Source: Haliea sp963974125
GTDB lineage: Bacteria > Pseudomonadota > Gammaproteobacteria > Pseudomonadales > Halieaceae
DNA: 64,000 bases
NCBI GenBank assembly: GCA_963974125.1
Contig: CAXBCH010000020.1
Coordinates: forward strand, 1-64,000
Reading direction: 5' to 3'
Shown here: positions 19,959 to 28,030 of the stretch, one piece after another
Position numbering within the stretch: position 1 is the stretch's first letter
How the letters are laid out: each line of letters starts with the position of its first letter
Position numbers and translations under genes: made by a program
Notes under the pieces: model-generated
Databases searched by the model: none
Told to the model about the DNA's origin: nothing
Seen by the model: only the letters and a program-made list of their open reading frames with translations

Positions 19959-20270
19959 GCAGAGAAGGAGAGAGCGCAGCTGGTTTTGGCGTGCACGGAG
20001 GGATTGCTAGGCCGGGAGATTGCGGCACGTCACGAAGTGTACGTGCAAACGTCTCGAAGCGGCGCCAGCGCTTCGAGCGATACCGGATAGCCGGTTTGAC
20101 GGACGCGCCCAGAATGGGACGCCCGCGCACCATCACTGATGATAGGGTGGCGGAGGTGATTGAAAAAAGGTTACAGAAAAAACTACGAAGGCCACGCTCT
20201 GGTCGACGACGCTGATGGTCGAGGAGACGAAGTCAACAATGGGTATGACGACCGTCTCTGACGGCTCCGC
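19959..20270 (+). pseudogene. decayed IS630-family transposase fragment
   Basis: Translations in three successive frames rebuild the N-terminal half of an IS630-type transposase. The pieces are AEKERAQLVLACTEGLLGREIAARHEVYVQT, then VSKRRQRFERYRIAGLTDAPRMGRPRTITDDRV, then WSTTLMVEETKSTMGMT. These match the helix-turn-helix, GRPR(T) linker and HWSTRSMA-type motif of that family. At least two frameshifts separate them and the catalytic DDE half is missing. No inverted repeats found. A relic of an old insertion between the efflux genes and the integrase. Confidence 0.7.
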
Positions 20271-21107
20271 ATTGACCGGTAACCACTCTGTGGTTTGCTG
20301 GGCGCTTACCGACCAAACACCCGATAGGCACGCTCACAGAGCTTTTTCACGGCGGGGCCCGAGGGTGTCTCATGACGCTCATCGCACCCCGAAGCACAGG
20401 AAAGCACCATTTTCAGGAGATATGGTTATTTGTAGGGTATTTTTATTAAAGTTCTATAAGTGATTGATTTATATAGTCTATTGGTACCCGGGGCCTCGAT
20501 GGTCCGACATCCCGGACGGTACGACCGTACGGGTTCGCGCGTTGATTCTGGCCGCTGGTGCCCGGGACCACCGACTGCCAAGATAAATCCATATCAGTCT
20601 TGTCATTGATCTCCGCTTCTGCCTTGTCAATCACGTTCCGCTTAAAATCAGCAGCGTGGGCAGGCGGGGGCCTCTGTTGGATTTCGTTGGTAACTATTTA
20701 GGTCCTGCTTATTAATCTATATAAATCAGTAGCTGGGTAGCCAGAGTGGCGGTGAGGGAGCCGCTCATTCACCACCGAACGAATACCATCAATAACGGTA
20801 CGAACCCTCTGTGAGTCGCTCCTCAGCGTAACCGTGAGAACCCTACCCTGCTATTCCCTCAGCAGTACTTGGAGCTTCCATGCAGGCGCTGGCGAGCGTG
20901 TCGCTACATAAGTTTCGAGGCTGGGATCAGGCCGCTGCAGGACCAGGGGTACCGTTACTAAGTAATAGGATGGTTTGTAGGATAAATATGAAAACACATC
21001 CTAAGTCATTGTTTTTATTAGTGTAGTGGAGGCTCGGGTCGGGTGTAGAGTCCGGCAGCTAGTGAGGAATAACTCTGACGTCGACGCTCTCTATGCACTG
21101 CCACACC
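20271..21107. other. no recognisable gene; variable island DNA
   Basis: About 0.84 kb, AT-richer than its surroundings, with only short open frames that show no known motif. One small minus-strand frame around 20446-20634 encodes a basic, Arg/Pro-rich peptide without recognisable homology. Small inverted repeats such as around GGTACGACCGTACGG near 20520 are present. It is probably debris between the IS630 relic and the integrase gene. Confidence 0.5.
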
Positions 21108-22385
21108 TCACGCGGAAGGCGAGCGCAGAGGCTCGCAGTACTGTCCCCACGCCTCCATCATGCCCCGACGTTCCTCTAGAAGCTCTCCACGGGCGTACGC
21201 GGCCCTAGTCTGGTCGCTGTTGACGTGAGCCAGCGCCAGCTCCGACCACTCATCGGGAAATCGGTTGTGCTGGCGGCACCAGTCTTTGAAGCTGGAACGT
21301 GCGGTACCGTGGGGCGTTGCAATCCGGTCGAGCTGTGGGTCAATGTACCCGGGCCCGTCGTTCTTCAGATCTGCTGCATGGACATCCTTCAGCAACTTGG
21401 ATAGTGCCATATCCGACAGCTCCAGGCCTTTGCTGTTTGGAAATACCAGCCCGGCAGGATTGTCCCTCGGGAGCGACTTCAGCAAGTCCACCGCGGCGCG
21501 AGGCAGCGGCACCAAATGGGGCTTGTCGGCCTTCATGCGGTCCGCACTGAGGCGCCACACAGCGGCGTCCAGGTCAATCTCATTCCAGGTTGCCAGCCTG
21601 ACCTCGCGAGAACGCGCGGCAGTCAGAATGGCAAACCGTAATGCGTGGGCGCTGGGGGCGTCCCGGGTGCACAGGTCGGCCATTAAGCGAGGCACATCAG
21701 GCACGGGGAGTGCGGCGTGGTGCTTGCGGGCCTTCCCGGCAGTTTTGCGCAACTTAGCAGTAGCGGGGAGCAGCGGTTCCAGGCAGTCTTTCCACGCCGC
21801 CGGATTGGGTGTTGTGCGTATCTTCGCGGCCCTGGACCAGTCAAACACGGCAGCCATGCGTTGACGCACACGGCTGGCTGTCTCGGGCACCTCCGCCCAT
21901 ATCGGCTGCAATACGGACAGCACCTGGGGAGTGTCGATCTCCGCCACGGGCAATGTGCCCAGCTGCGGAATGACGTACTTTTCCAGCGTGGTTAGCCACT
22001 GGGTGGCATGCTTGGAACTCTTGAACTCCTGCGCTTTCACGGCATGGCAACGCTTGGCCGCCTCCGCAAAACTGAGGCTACGGGCGGTAGCCTGTGCGAG
22101 CTGGGTGCGATATTCCTTGCGTTGCTCCACCGGATCAATGCCCTGCCGTATCTGTTCCCTCAACTCCCGGGCCTTGTTGCGGGCTTCCGCCAGTGACACC
22201 TCGGGAAAGCCTCCTAGTCCAATTTCGCGGCGGCGTTCACCTACCGTTGTGCGTAGAATCCAGCACTTTGCGCCGGCGTGGGTCACAACCACATGCAGGC
22301 CAGGTACTCCGCCCACCGCGTACATGCCGGGCTTTGTCATCCGGCGCAACTCAGTTGCGCTCCTTTCTCGGGCTTGTTTCGGCAT
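21108..22385 (-). CDS. tyrosine recombinase (P4-type island integrase)
   Basis: Integrase of 425 residues with the N-terminal arm-binding DUF4102 domain (KPGMYAVGGVPGLHVVVTHAGAKCW and EIGLGGFPEVSLAEARNKAR in part), the core-binding SAM-like domain, and the catalytic domain. The catalytic domain shows the first Arg in LTAARSREVRLATWNE, the HGTARSSFKDWC box with His and Arg, and the nucleophile Tyr in ALAHVNSDQTRAAYARG. The frame is intact. The gene reads leftward, into the island, from its right border. Such integrases insert islands at tRNA genes or other short sites and also excise them. The presence of an intact copy suggests that the island may still be mobile. Confidence 0.95.
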   Translation of the reverse strand: MPKQARERSATELRRMTKPGMYAVGGVPGLHVVVTHAGAKCWILRTTVGERRREIGLGGFPEVSLAEARNKARELREQIRQGIDPVEQRKEYRTQLAQATARSLSFAEAAKRCHAVKAQEFKSSKHATQWLTTLEKYVIPQLGTLPVAEIDTPQVLSVLQPIWAEVPETASRVRQRMAAVFDWSRAAKIRTTPNPAAWKDCLEPLLPATAKLRKTAGKARKHHAALPVPDVPRLMADLCTRDAPSAHALRFAILTAARSREVRLATWNEIDLDAAVWRLSADRMKADKPHLVPLPRAAVDLLKSLPRDNPAGLVFPNSKGLELSDMALSKLLKDVHAADLKNDGPGYIDPQLDRIATPHGTARSSFKDWCRQHNRFPDEWSELALAHVNSDQTRAAYARGELLEERRGMMEAWGQYCEPLRSPSA

Positions 22386-22662
22386 TTTGCACCTTTAGGG
22401 ATTCGAACCACGGATTACAAACTTGCTAGCTTTCAAAGACCTAGAAATATCACCGCCATATATCCCGCCAACGTTTGTCAGATGAGGGATCCTAAACCCC
22501 CTACGACACCCATACCCGCCAATATTCCCGCCATAAATAATGCAATTACATGCGATTTTTTGAGACAGGTCAAGACAAACAATTTTGATAAACTCCAATC
22601 TTTTCAGCTAGTTATTGCTTCATGTCGTCTCAATCGCTATCGAGAAAACCGACTGGCCCACC
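22386..22662. other. candidate right attachment region
   Basis: No gene is seen. Directly upstream of the integrase start, the minus strand reads GTGGTTCGAATCCCTAAAGGTGC, which looks like the T-arm and 3' end of a tRNA, but no complete tRNA gene is present on either side. This may be a leftover tRNA 3' end captured at the recombination site, which would fit the integrase type. Unproved. Confidence 0.3.
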
Positions 22663-22861
22663 GCCAATCAAAGAAAAAAGGGGCTCCCGCAAGGGTGCCC
22701 CTTTTTCTTTGATGGTGGATGAGCCCGGACCTGGTTCGACCCCCCCGGTTCGACAAAACGCGACCCCGGGAGCGTTTTGCAACGAGGCGCGCAGCGCCGA
22801 AGCCCCGGAGGGGTCACAACAGCCTCAAGGTTGTTGTGATTCATCTCTGGCCCACCGCCAA
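22653..22861 (+). repeat. 15-bp direct repeat CTGGCCCACCGCCAA preceding two hairpins
   Basis: The same 15 bases occur at 22653-22667 and 22847-22861. Each copy is followed within a few bases by a terminator-like hairpin with an A/T-rich flank. The copies lie between the integrase and the first core gene. The repeat could be a duplicated terminator or the trace of recombination at the island edge. Confidence 0.55.
22667..22713. terminator. strong bidirectional hairpin terminator
   Basis: A long stem forms from ATCAAAGAAAAAAGGGGC (22667-22684) and its near-complement GCCCCTTTTTCTTTGAT (22697-22713) around a 12-base loop, with one bulged A. Runs of T follow the GC part on both strands. It could stop transcription across the island border in either direction. 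Confidence 0.7.
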
Positions 22862-22862
22862 A

Positions 22863-22897
22863 ACAAAAAAGGGCACCCGCAAGGTGCCCTTTTTGCT
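22863..22897. terminator. terminator of the PEP-CTERM gene
   Basis: GGGCACC (22871-22877) pairs with GGTGCCC (22883-22889) around CGCAA, with an A-run before and a T-run after. Read on the minus strand it ends in a U tract 44 bases beyond the stop codon of the gene at 22941, as expected for an intrinsic terminator. Confidence 0.75.
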
Positions 22898-22940
22898 TGT
22901 TGCCTACCCGGCGTAGAAGCCGGGAAAAGACTGCCGGCGA

Positions 22941-23579
22941 TCAGCTGCGACGACGGCGCAAGAAGCCCAGTCCGATCAGGCCAAGGCCGAACAATGCCAG
23001 GGAGCCGGGCTCGGGAACACTGACACCATTGTCTGTTGTCCTGATGTTAAGTGTGAAGGAGCGGAACAGAATGGGATCCAAACCAACCGTATCACCAATC
23101 CGCAGAGTCCAAGTACCGAAAGCATCTGTACCATCAAAGTCGGATAGTGAGCCGGTGGGCTGGAAAGTTCCCGACTGAATGATCGTCGGCAGAATCGATG
23201 GAGCCTCGTCATCGAAGGTGTTGGTCACGTTAATGCTGCTGCCCGGCCCAGTGAAGTAGCTGCTGGGGAAAAGCACCACATTGGTCCCGGTCGGCCCGGT
23301 CAGGTTCATATAGGCCTCGCCCGCGAAAGGAGAAAAACCACCGCTGCTGCAGAAAAAGTCACTGGTAGCACCTTCTGCGCCGCACTTACTCCACTCCACC
23401 AAGATATCAACATCGAGAACGGTTCCTGTCGATACTACACCAACCGAACGATCAATAAACGAGGCATTGGCCAAACCGCCAGTGGAGTTTGTTGCGCTAA
23501 TCAACGCTGCATGGGCCGGCCCGGTTGTCGCGGCTACCAGGATGGCACCAGCAAGTAGCCATTTACGCTTTGTCTGCAT
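22941..23579 (-). CDS. PEP-CTERM protein with P/Homo B-like domain
   Basis: Exported protein of 212 residues. A signal peptide (LLAGAILVAATTGPAHA) is followed by a beta-rich domain with the pattern SGTFQPTGSLSDFDGTDAFG and TWTLRIGD. These resemble the C-terminal beta-jellyroll P domain of proprotein convertases, here without a protease. The C-terminus is a complete PEP-CTERM signal: VPEPGS, a hydrophobic helix, then RRRR. Such proteins are cleaved and sorted by an EpsH-type exosortase, usually in bacteria that make exopolysaccharide. Four Cys are present. No PEP-CTERM exosortase gene is nearby; the one exosortase in the window (50533) belongs to another class. Confidence 0.85.
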   Translation of the reverse strand: MQTKRKWLLAGAILVAATTGPAHAALISATNSTGGLANASFIDRSVGVVSTGTVLDVDILVEWSKCGAEGATSDFFCSSGGFSPFAGEAYMNLTGPTGTNVVLFPSSYFTGPGSSINVTNTFDDEAPSILPTIIQSGTFQPTGSLSDFDGTDAFGTWTLRIGDTVGLDPILFRSFTLNIRTTDNGVSVPEPGSLALFGLGLIGLGFLRRRRS

Positions 23580-23808
23580 GACTCTAATCCTTTAGCTCTA
23601 ATTGAGTAACCCGGAGGTCTCGACAGCCGTACTATTCAGCGGCGGCCCGGACCGTCACCTGACTCTAAAGCAAAAACAATGCCAAAACTCCAACCTCTTG
23701 ATAAACAATGAATTACTCGATGCATCAACCAGGCTTTGAAATCCAGTTGTAAAAAAAACCGACAATCCCGCTTTCAGCCGCAATCTCAGGGACTTGCTCG
23801 CCCCAGCC

Positions 23809-24216
23809 TTACAAAGAGGTTCCCAGCCCGAGATTGCGCAACGCGGTGCGGAACGCGTTGAAGGGGCTGATGATGGCGTCACCCAGCACAATCGCACAAC
23901 CGAACCAGTGGAAATAGTTCAGCTGCTGCCAGCTCTCGCCGGCGCTGCCCGCGGGCCGCCCCTCCAGCAGGAACCAGGTCATCAGGGCCGTCCCCAGCAT
24001 GACTGCGACAATGGACCAGAACAGATCCAGCAGGAAGGACGCGGCATTGATATCGCCGGACTTGAAGAACTCGACGAACAGCACAAATACTCCGATCGCG
24101 ATATAGGCGAAGCCGAAGTGGATCTGGGCCGCCATGTCCACCTGCAGCTGGTACATGATGGCCGGGAAGGCAATGACCAGTATCACCCAGGGGAATTTGC
24201 CCAGAAAAGCTACCAT
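23809..24216 (-). CDS. hypothetical four-helix membrane protein
   Basis: Membrane protein of 135 residues with four hydrophobic helices: FPWVILVIAFPAIMYQL, then FAYIAIGVFVLFVEFF, then LLDLFWSIVAVMLGTALMTWF, and a last one around FHWFGCAIVLGDAII. It ends in a short basic/aromatic tail (FNAFRTALRNLG). The family is not recognised. The ATG at 24216 is preceded by GGAGG, so the 13 codons upstream of it are left out. Located between the PEP-CTERM protein gene and the cysteine synthase gene, which is transcribed the other way. No function is proposed. Confidence 0.7.
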   Translation of the reverse strand: MVAFLGKFPWVILVIAFPAIMYQLQVDMAAQIHFGFAYIAIGVFVLFVEFFKSGDINAASFLLDLFWSIVAVMLGTALMTWFLLEGRPAGSAGESWQQLNYFHWFGCAIVLGDAIISPFNAFRTALRNLGLGTSL

Positions 24217-24408
24217 ACCGCCTCCGCCATTATTTACCCTGATCTGTCCTGACACTGGAGTGACCTCGGTTCACACGTATCCCATCATAGGACGACTGGC
24301 AGTAAAATGCAGCCATGTTCAGCGCAACCGCGATCCCCGGGAGGCTGCTAGACTATGCGGGAAGTCTGGAGCCTGTGTCACTGCAAACCACCAGCCGAGG
24401 AGCAACCG

Positions 24409-25413
24409 ATGCCCGAACAATCCCGGATTCTTGACCTGATCGGCAATACACCCCTGCTGTACTTGCGGGAGGTCTCGGAGCTCACCGGTTGCCATATCTA
24501 CGGCAAGGCGGAATTCATGAATCCCGGTGGCTCGGTCAAGGATCGCACCGCACTGGGCATAATTCGCGCCGCCGAGACAGCGGGAGAACTCCACCCTGGT
24601 GGCGTTATCGTCGAGGGCACGGTGGGCAACACCGGCATCGGCCTGACGCTGGTGGCCAACGCCCTGGGCTACCAGGCGGTGATCGTGATGCCACAGACTG
24701 CCAGCCAGGAGAAAATCGACCAGCTGGAAATGCTGGGGGCGGATCTGATCCTGGTACCGTCAGCGCCCTACGACAGTCCCGGGCATTACATCCACACCGC
24801 CGAGAATGTGGCCCGGGGCCGGGCCAGCAGCGAACCCAATGGCGCCACCTGGGCGCGCCAGTTCGACAATCCCGCCAACCGGATGGTGCACTATGAAACC
24901 ACGGGCCGCGAGATCTGGACCCAGACCGGGGGCAAGCTGGACGGCTTCATTTGCGCGGTGGGCACCGGGGGTACCCTGGCCGGGGTTGCTGCGGCCCTGC
25001 GCGAACGCAAGCCCGCGGTGAAGATCGGCCTGGTGGACCCGATGGGCTCGGCGCTCTACAGCCATTTTGGCGGCGGCCCGCTACGGGGTGCAGGCAACTC
25101 CATCGTCGAGGGCATTGGTGTATCCTTCGTGCCGGGCAATCTCGATGGCGTGACGCCGGATTTCACGTGCCAGGTGGATGACGATGCTGCCCTGCCCTAC
25201 ATCTTCAACCTGCTCAAGCACGAGGGGATCTCGGTGGGCGGCTCCTCGGGCATCAATATCGCCGGGGCCGTGGCCATGGCGCAAGAACTGGGCCCGGGGC
25301 ACACGATCGTGACGATCCTGTGCGATGCCGGCAGCCGCTACCACAGCAAGCTGTTCAACCCGGATTTCCTCATGCGACACAAACTGCCATTCCCGTCCTG
25401 GATGGCCAGCTGA
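24409..25413 (+). CDS. cysteine synthase-like PLP enzyme
   Basis: PLP-dependent enzyme of 334 residues in the O-acetylserine sulfhydrylase family. Visible motifs: LIGNTPLLYLREV, the lysine in NPGGSVKDRTA that forms the Schiff base, the substrate loop EGTVGNTGIGL, the PLP phosphate cradle AVGTGGTLAG, and VGGSSGINIAGA. It converts O-acetylserine and sulfide to cysteine; closely similar enzymes can use other beta-substituted serines, so the exact substrate is open. The ATG at 24409 has a GAGGAG site and matches the family N-terminus. It appears to be transcribed alone and is separated by 43 bases from the convergent AcpH-like gene. Confidence 0.9.
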   Translation: MPEQSRILDLIGNTPLLYLREVSELTGCHIYGKAEFMNPGGSVKDRTALGIIRAAETAGELHPGGVIVEGTVGNTGIGLTLVANALGYQAVIVMPQTASQEKIDQLEMLGADLILVPSAPYDSPGHYIHTAENVARGRASSEPNGATWARQFDNPANRMVHYETTGREIWTQTGGKLDGFICAVGTGGTLAGVAAALRERKPAVKIGLVDPMGSALYSHFGGGPLRGAGNSIVEGIGVSFVPGNLDGVTPDFTCQVDDDAALPYIFNLLKHEGISVGGSSGINIAGAVAMAQELGPGHTIVTILCDAGSRYHSKLFNPDFLMRHKLPFPSWMAS

Positions 25414-25456
25414 ATCGGCTGGTCCGTGAACCGCAGCTTCAGCAGGAGCCAGGACC

Positions 25457-26038
25457 TCAGTCCGGCGTCAACGCCGCAAACGCCAGGACGTCGGGGAAAA
25501 ATGCCAGAAAAACACTCTCCAGCTCGGCGTCCTTGCGGGCGATGACAGCAGCCGCCAGCGGCAGCGGATTATCCCGCCGCAGGCGCCGGGAGATGCCGTG
25601 CAGGGTTGCTTCCACGCCCTCCATGGTGGCGCAGCGATCCAGCCAGTCATGGGCGATCAGGCGCGGCAGGTATCCCGCCAATGGAGCGGGCAGTCGCCGC
25701 CGATGTTCGGAGAGTGTGCTGTAAACGCTGTCGATGAATTCGCGACGCCCCCTGCTGGTGAAACGCTCCCAGTGACGAACCAGGTAGTGATCAAAGGCAA
25801 CATCCAGCACAATACCCGCATACCGGCGCTGAGTGGCCGGAAACGTGCTCCTGAGTTCAGCCAGCAGTGGATGCCCGTCGGCGAAGGCATCAATCCGCCG
25901 ATGCTGTTGCACTCCCTGTCTGATCCCCGGCACCAGGTCCAGCGTCTGCAGCGGGCCCTTGAGGAAGTCTCCCGCCACATTGCCGACAAGATGCTGGGGA
26001 TTGGCGCCGGAAAGGAAGGCATGGGCGAGATGGTTCAT
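25457..26038 (-). CDS. acpH: acyl-carrier-protein phosphodiesterase (AcpH-type)
   Basis: Protein of 193 residues that starts MNHLAHAFLSGANPQHLVGN, the exact type of N-terminus seen in AcpH (DUF479). It continues with VAGDFLKG and FDHYLVRHWERF, whose His and Asp residues build the HD-like metal site. The enzyme removes the 4'-phosphopantetheine arm from acyl carrier protein. The open frame runs on upstream to 26293, but that part has no similarity and covers the divergent CDF gene, so the ATG at 26038 is used. It shares a short divergent intergenic region with the CDF transporter gene. Confidence 0.88.
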   Translation of the reverse strand: MNHLAHAFLSGANPQHLVGNVAGDFLKGPLQTLDLVPGIRQGVQQHRRIDAFADGHPLLAELRSTFPATQRRYAGIVLDVAFDHYLVRHWERFTSRGRREFIDSVYSTLSEHRRRLPAPLAGYLPRLIAHDWLDRCATMEGVEATLHGISRRLRRDNPLPLAAAVIARKDAELESVFLAFFPDVLAFAALTPD

Positions 26039-26074
26039 GGCAGGGCACAGCTGTAGGGAGTGGAACAGGATAAC

Positions 26075-26968
26075 ATGCAGGCACACAACCATGGCCCGAC
26101 ACATTATGGCAAGGCGTTTGCCATCGGCATTGGCCTCAACTCGGTCTTTGTGGCGATCGAGGCTTGGTATGGCTGGCAGGTGCAGTCCCTGGCGCTGCTT
26201 GCGGATGCCATCCACAACCTGAGTGATGTCGGCGCGCTGGTTCTGGCCTGGGCGGCCTTTGCCGCCGCAAGGCTGGCGACGAATCGACGCCACAGCTACG
26301 GCTGGCGCCGTGGCTCCATTCTGGCCAGCTTCACCAATGCGGTTATCCTGTTGCTGGCCATGGGCTCACTGTCCTGGGAGGCCCTGCAGCGCCTGCAGGC
26401 CGACGCTGGCATGGCGGCAACGACGGTCATCATCGTGGCCGGCATTGGCGTGGTCATCAACGCTGTCACCGCCTGGCTATTCGTTGCCGGCAGCAAGCGG
26501 GATCTGAACCTGCGCGGCGCCTTCCTGCACATGGCTGCAGACGCTCTGGTTTCGCTGGGCGTAGTGATTGCCGGCCTTCTATACCTGTGGCAGGGCTGGA
26601 GCTGGGTAGATCCGGTCATGAGCCTGATTATCGCCCTGGTCGTGATCATCGGCACCTGGTCCCTGTTCCGGCGCTCCTTGCACCTGCTGTTCGACGGTGT
26701 GCCCGAGGGTGTGGATCTGGATGCCGTGCGCGACTGTCTGCTCTCCGTGCCCGGAGTAGTGTCTGTGCATGACCTGCACATCTGGGCCCTGAGCACCTCG
26801 GAAAACGCAGTCACGGCCCACCTTGTGCTCGCGGAGACCGCCTCCGCTGACGACGCGCTGTTGCGGCAGGCAACGACACTGCTGGAGCAACGCTTCGACA
26901 TCCAGCATGCCGTGCTGCAACAGGAATCCGCCGCCTATGCCGCTGTCTGCAGTGTGGCCTGCAACTAG
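26075..26968 (+). CDS. zinc-type cation diffusion facilitator (CDF) exporter
   Basis: Membrane protein of 297 residues with six helices and the CDF metal sites. The HNHGPTH start is typical of the zinc-exporting ZitB/CzcD group. Helix 2 has LLADAIHNLSD with the His and Asp ligands, and helix 5 has HMAADALVSLG with the HxxxD pair. The C-terminal cytosolic domain ends in a Cys-rich AAVCSVACN. It exchanges Zn(II) or related ions for protons. The ATG at 26075 is preceded by AGGA; a GTG at 26060 is an alternative. It is likely chromosomal rather than part of the metal island. Confidence 0.9.
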   Translation: MQAHNHGPTHYGKAFAIGIGLNSVFVAIEAWYGWQVQSLALLADAIHNLSDVGALVLAWAAFAAARLATNRRHSYGWRRGSILASFTNAVILLLAMGSLSWEALQRLQADAGMAATTVIIVAGIGVVINAVTAWLFVAGSKRDLNLRGAFLHMAADALVSLGVVIAGLLYLWQGWSWVDPVMSLIIALVVIIGTWSLFRRSLHLLFDGVPEGVDLDAVRDCLLSVPGVVSVHDLHIWALSTSENAVTAHLVLAETASADDALLRQATTLLEQRFDIQHAVLQQESAAYAAVCSVACN

Positions 26969-27064
26969 CGGCAGGCAGAGAGGGTGTAAAACTGCATACC
27001 CGGACTGCATCCAGACAGTTGCGACTATCCATTGCGGTAGCGGGGTGCGACCATATGAGTAACG

Positions 27065-28030
27065 TTGTCCCCCGAACCTGTGCAAGAGACCTACACGTTG
27101 TTGCGAGTACTCCTCCGCCGTCCCTGGCTCCACTTCCTGCTCCTGGGCATACTGCTGTTCTGGCTGCAGAATCAGCTGTTCCCGACTCCCAAACCTGTGG
27201 TCGGGCCGCTCGGTGACGCGCGTGTTGAGGGCCTCATCAGTCAGTGGCATGCGGCCACCGGTCGGCGTCCGCAGGGCGCCGAACTGGAGCGGATACTGCG
27301 GGCGGAGCTGGAACAGGACATGCTGTTCCAGCACGCAGTCAGCATGAATCTGCACCGCCAGGACCCGGTTGTGTTTCAGCGCCTGGTGCTGAACATGCAG
27401 TTCCTGGGCCTCGGTGCGGAAGGTGCCACTGACGCCGAGCTGTTCGAGCGCGCCCTGGACCTGCGGCTGCATCTCGGCGATGAAGTCGTGCGGCGACGGC
27501 TGCTGCAGGTCATGGAACAGCTGCTGCTGGCGACCAATCCTCCGCAGCCGCCTTCCGCCGAGGCGATAGCCGCCGCATTTGCAGAGCGCGCCGGGGAATT
27601 GCGACACCCACCCCGCTATTCGATCCTGCAGCTTTTCTTCGATCGCGAGCGGGAGCCGGAGCTGGAAACCCTGGTGGCGCGAATCGAAGGCGCAGGCATG
27701 GACCCGGAAGCTGCCCTGCAACTGAGCTCACCCTTCATGCACGGTTACACTTTCCGCGCCCAGACACCGGACCAGCTCGCCCGGATTTTCGGGGCGGTAT
27801 TCGTCAGCAATCTATTGGCCGCGGATCCGACCCCAAACCGCTGGCACGGACCGCTGCGCTCTGCCTACGGCTGGCACTACGTGTGGGTGGACAGTGTCAC
27901 CCCGGCTCGGCCCGCCGAACTGGAGGAGGTTCGCCCCATCCTGCGGCGTGACCTTGAGCTGGAGGCGCGCAAACAGGCGCTGGCAGATGCCATCGCGGTA
28001 CTCGCGGACCGCTACGAGTTGCTGCTGTGA
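27065..28030 (+). CDS. PpiC-type peptidyl-prolyl isomerase, membrane-anchored
   Basis: Protein of 321 residues with an N-terminal membrane anchor (WLHFLLLGILLFWLQNQL), a SurA-N-like helical region, and a C-terminal parvulin-like domain ending near SAYGWHYVWVDSVTPA. The latter matches the usual G-W-H-x-x-x-V parvulin motif. It probably folds or moves proteins in the periplasm. The start is uncertain: TTG at 27065 is the longest, and a GTG at 27080 is also possible; neither has a clear ribosome site. Its stop overlaps the GTG start of the HupE/UreJ gene by 4 bases (GTGA), so the two are translated together. This PPIase-HupE pairing recurs in proteobacteria. Confidence 0.8.
   Translation: MSPEPVQETYTLLRVLLRRPWLHFLLLGILLFWLQNQLFPTPKPVVGPLGDARVEGLISQWHAATGRRPQGAELERILRAELEQDMLFQHAVSMNLHRQDPVVFQRLVLNMQFLGLGAEGATDAELFERALDLRLHLGDEVVRRRLLQVMEQLLLATNPPQPPSAEAIAAAFAERAGELRHPPRYSILQLFFDREREPELETLVARIEGAGMDPEAALQLSSPFMHGYTFRAQTPDQLARIFGAVFVSNLLAADPTPNRWHGPLRSAYGWHYVWVDSVTPARPAELEEVRPILRRDLELEARKQALADAIAVLADRYELLL

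Noticed and set aside
22395..22598. 67-codon minus-strand frame next to the integrase
   Set aside because: No motif; its end is the tRNA-like TTCGAATCC segment, which explains the apparent peptide.
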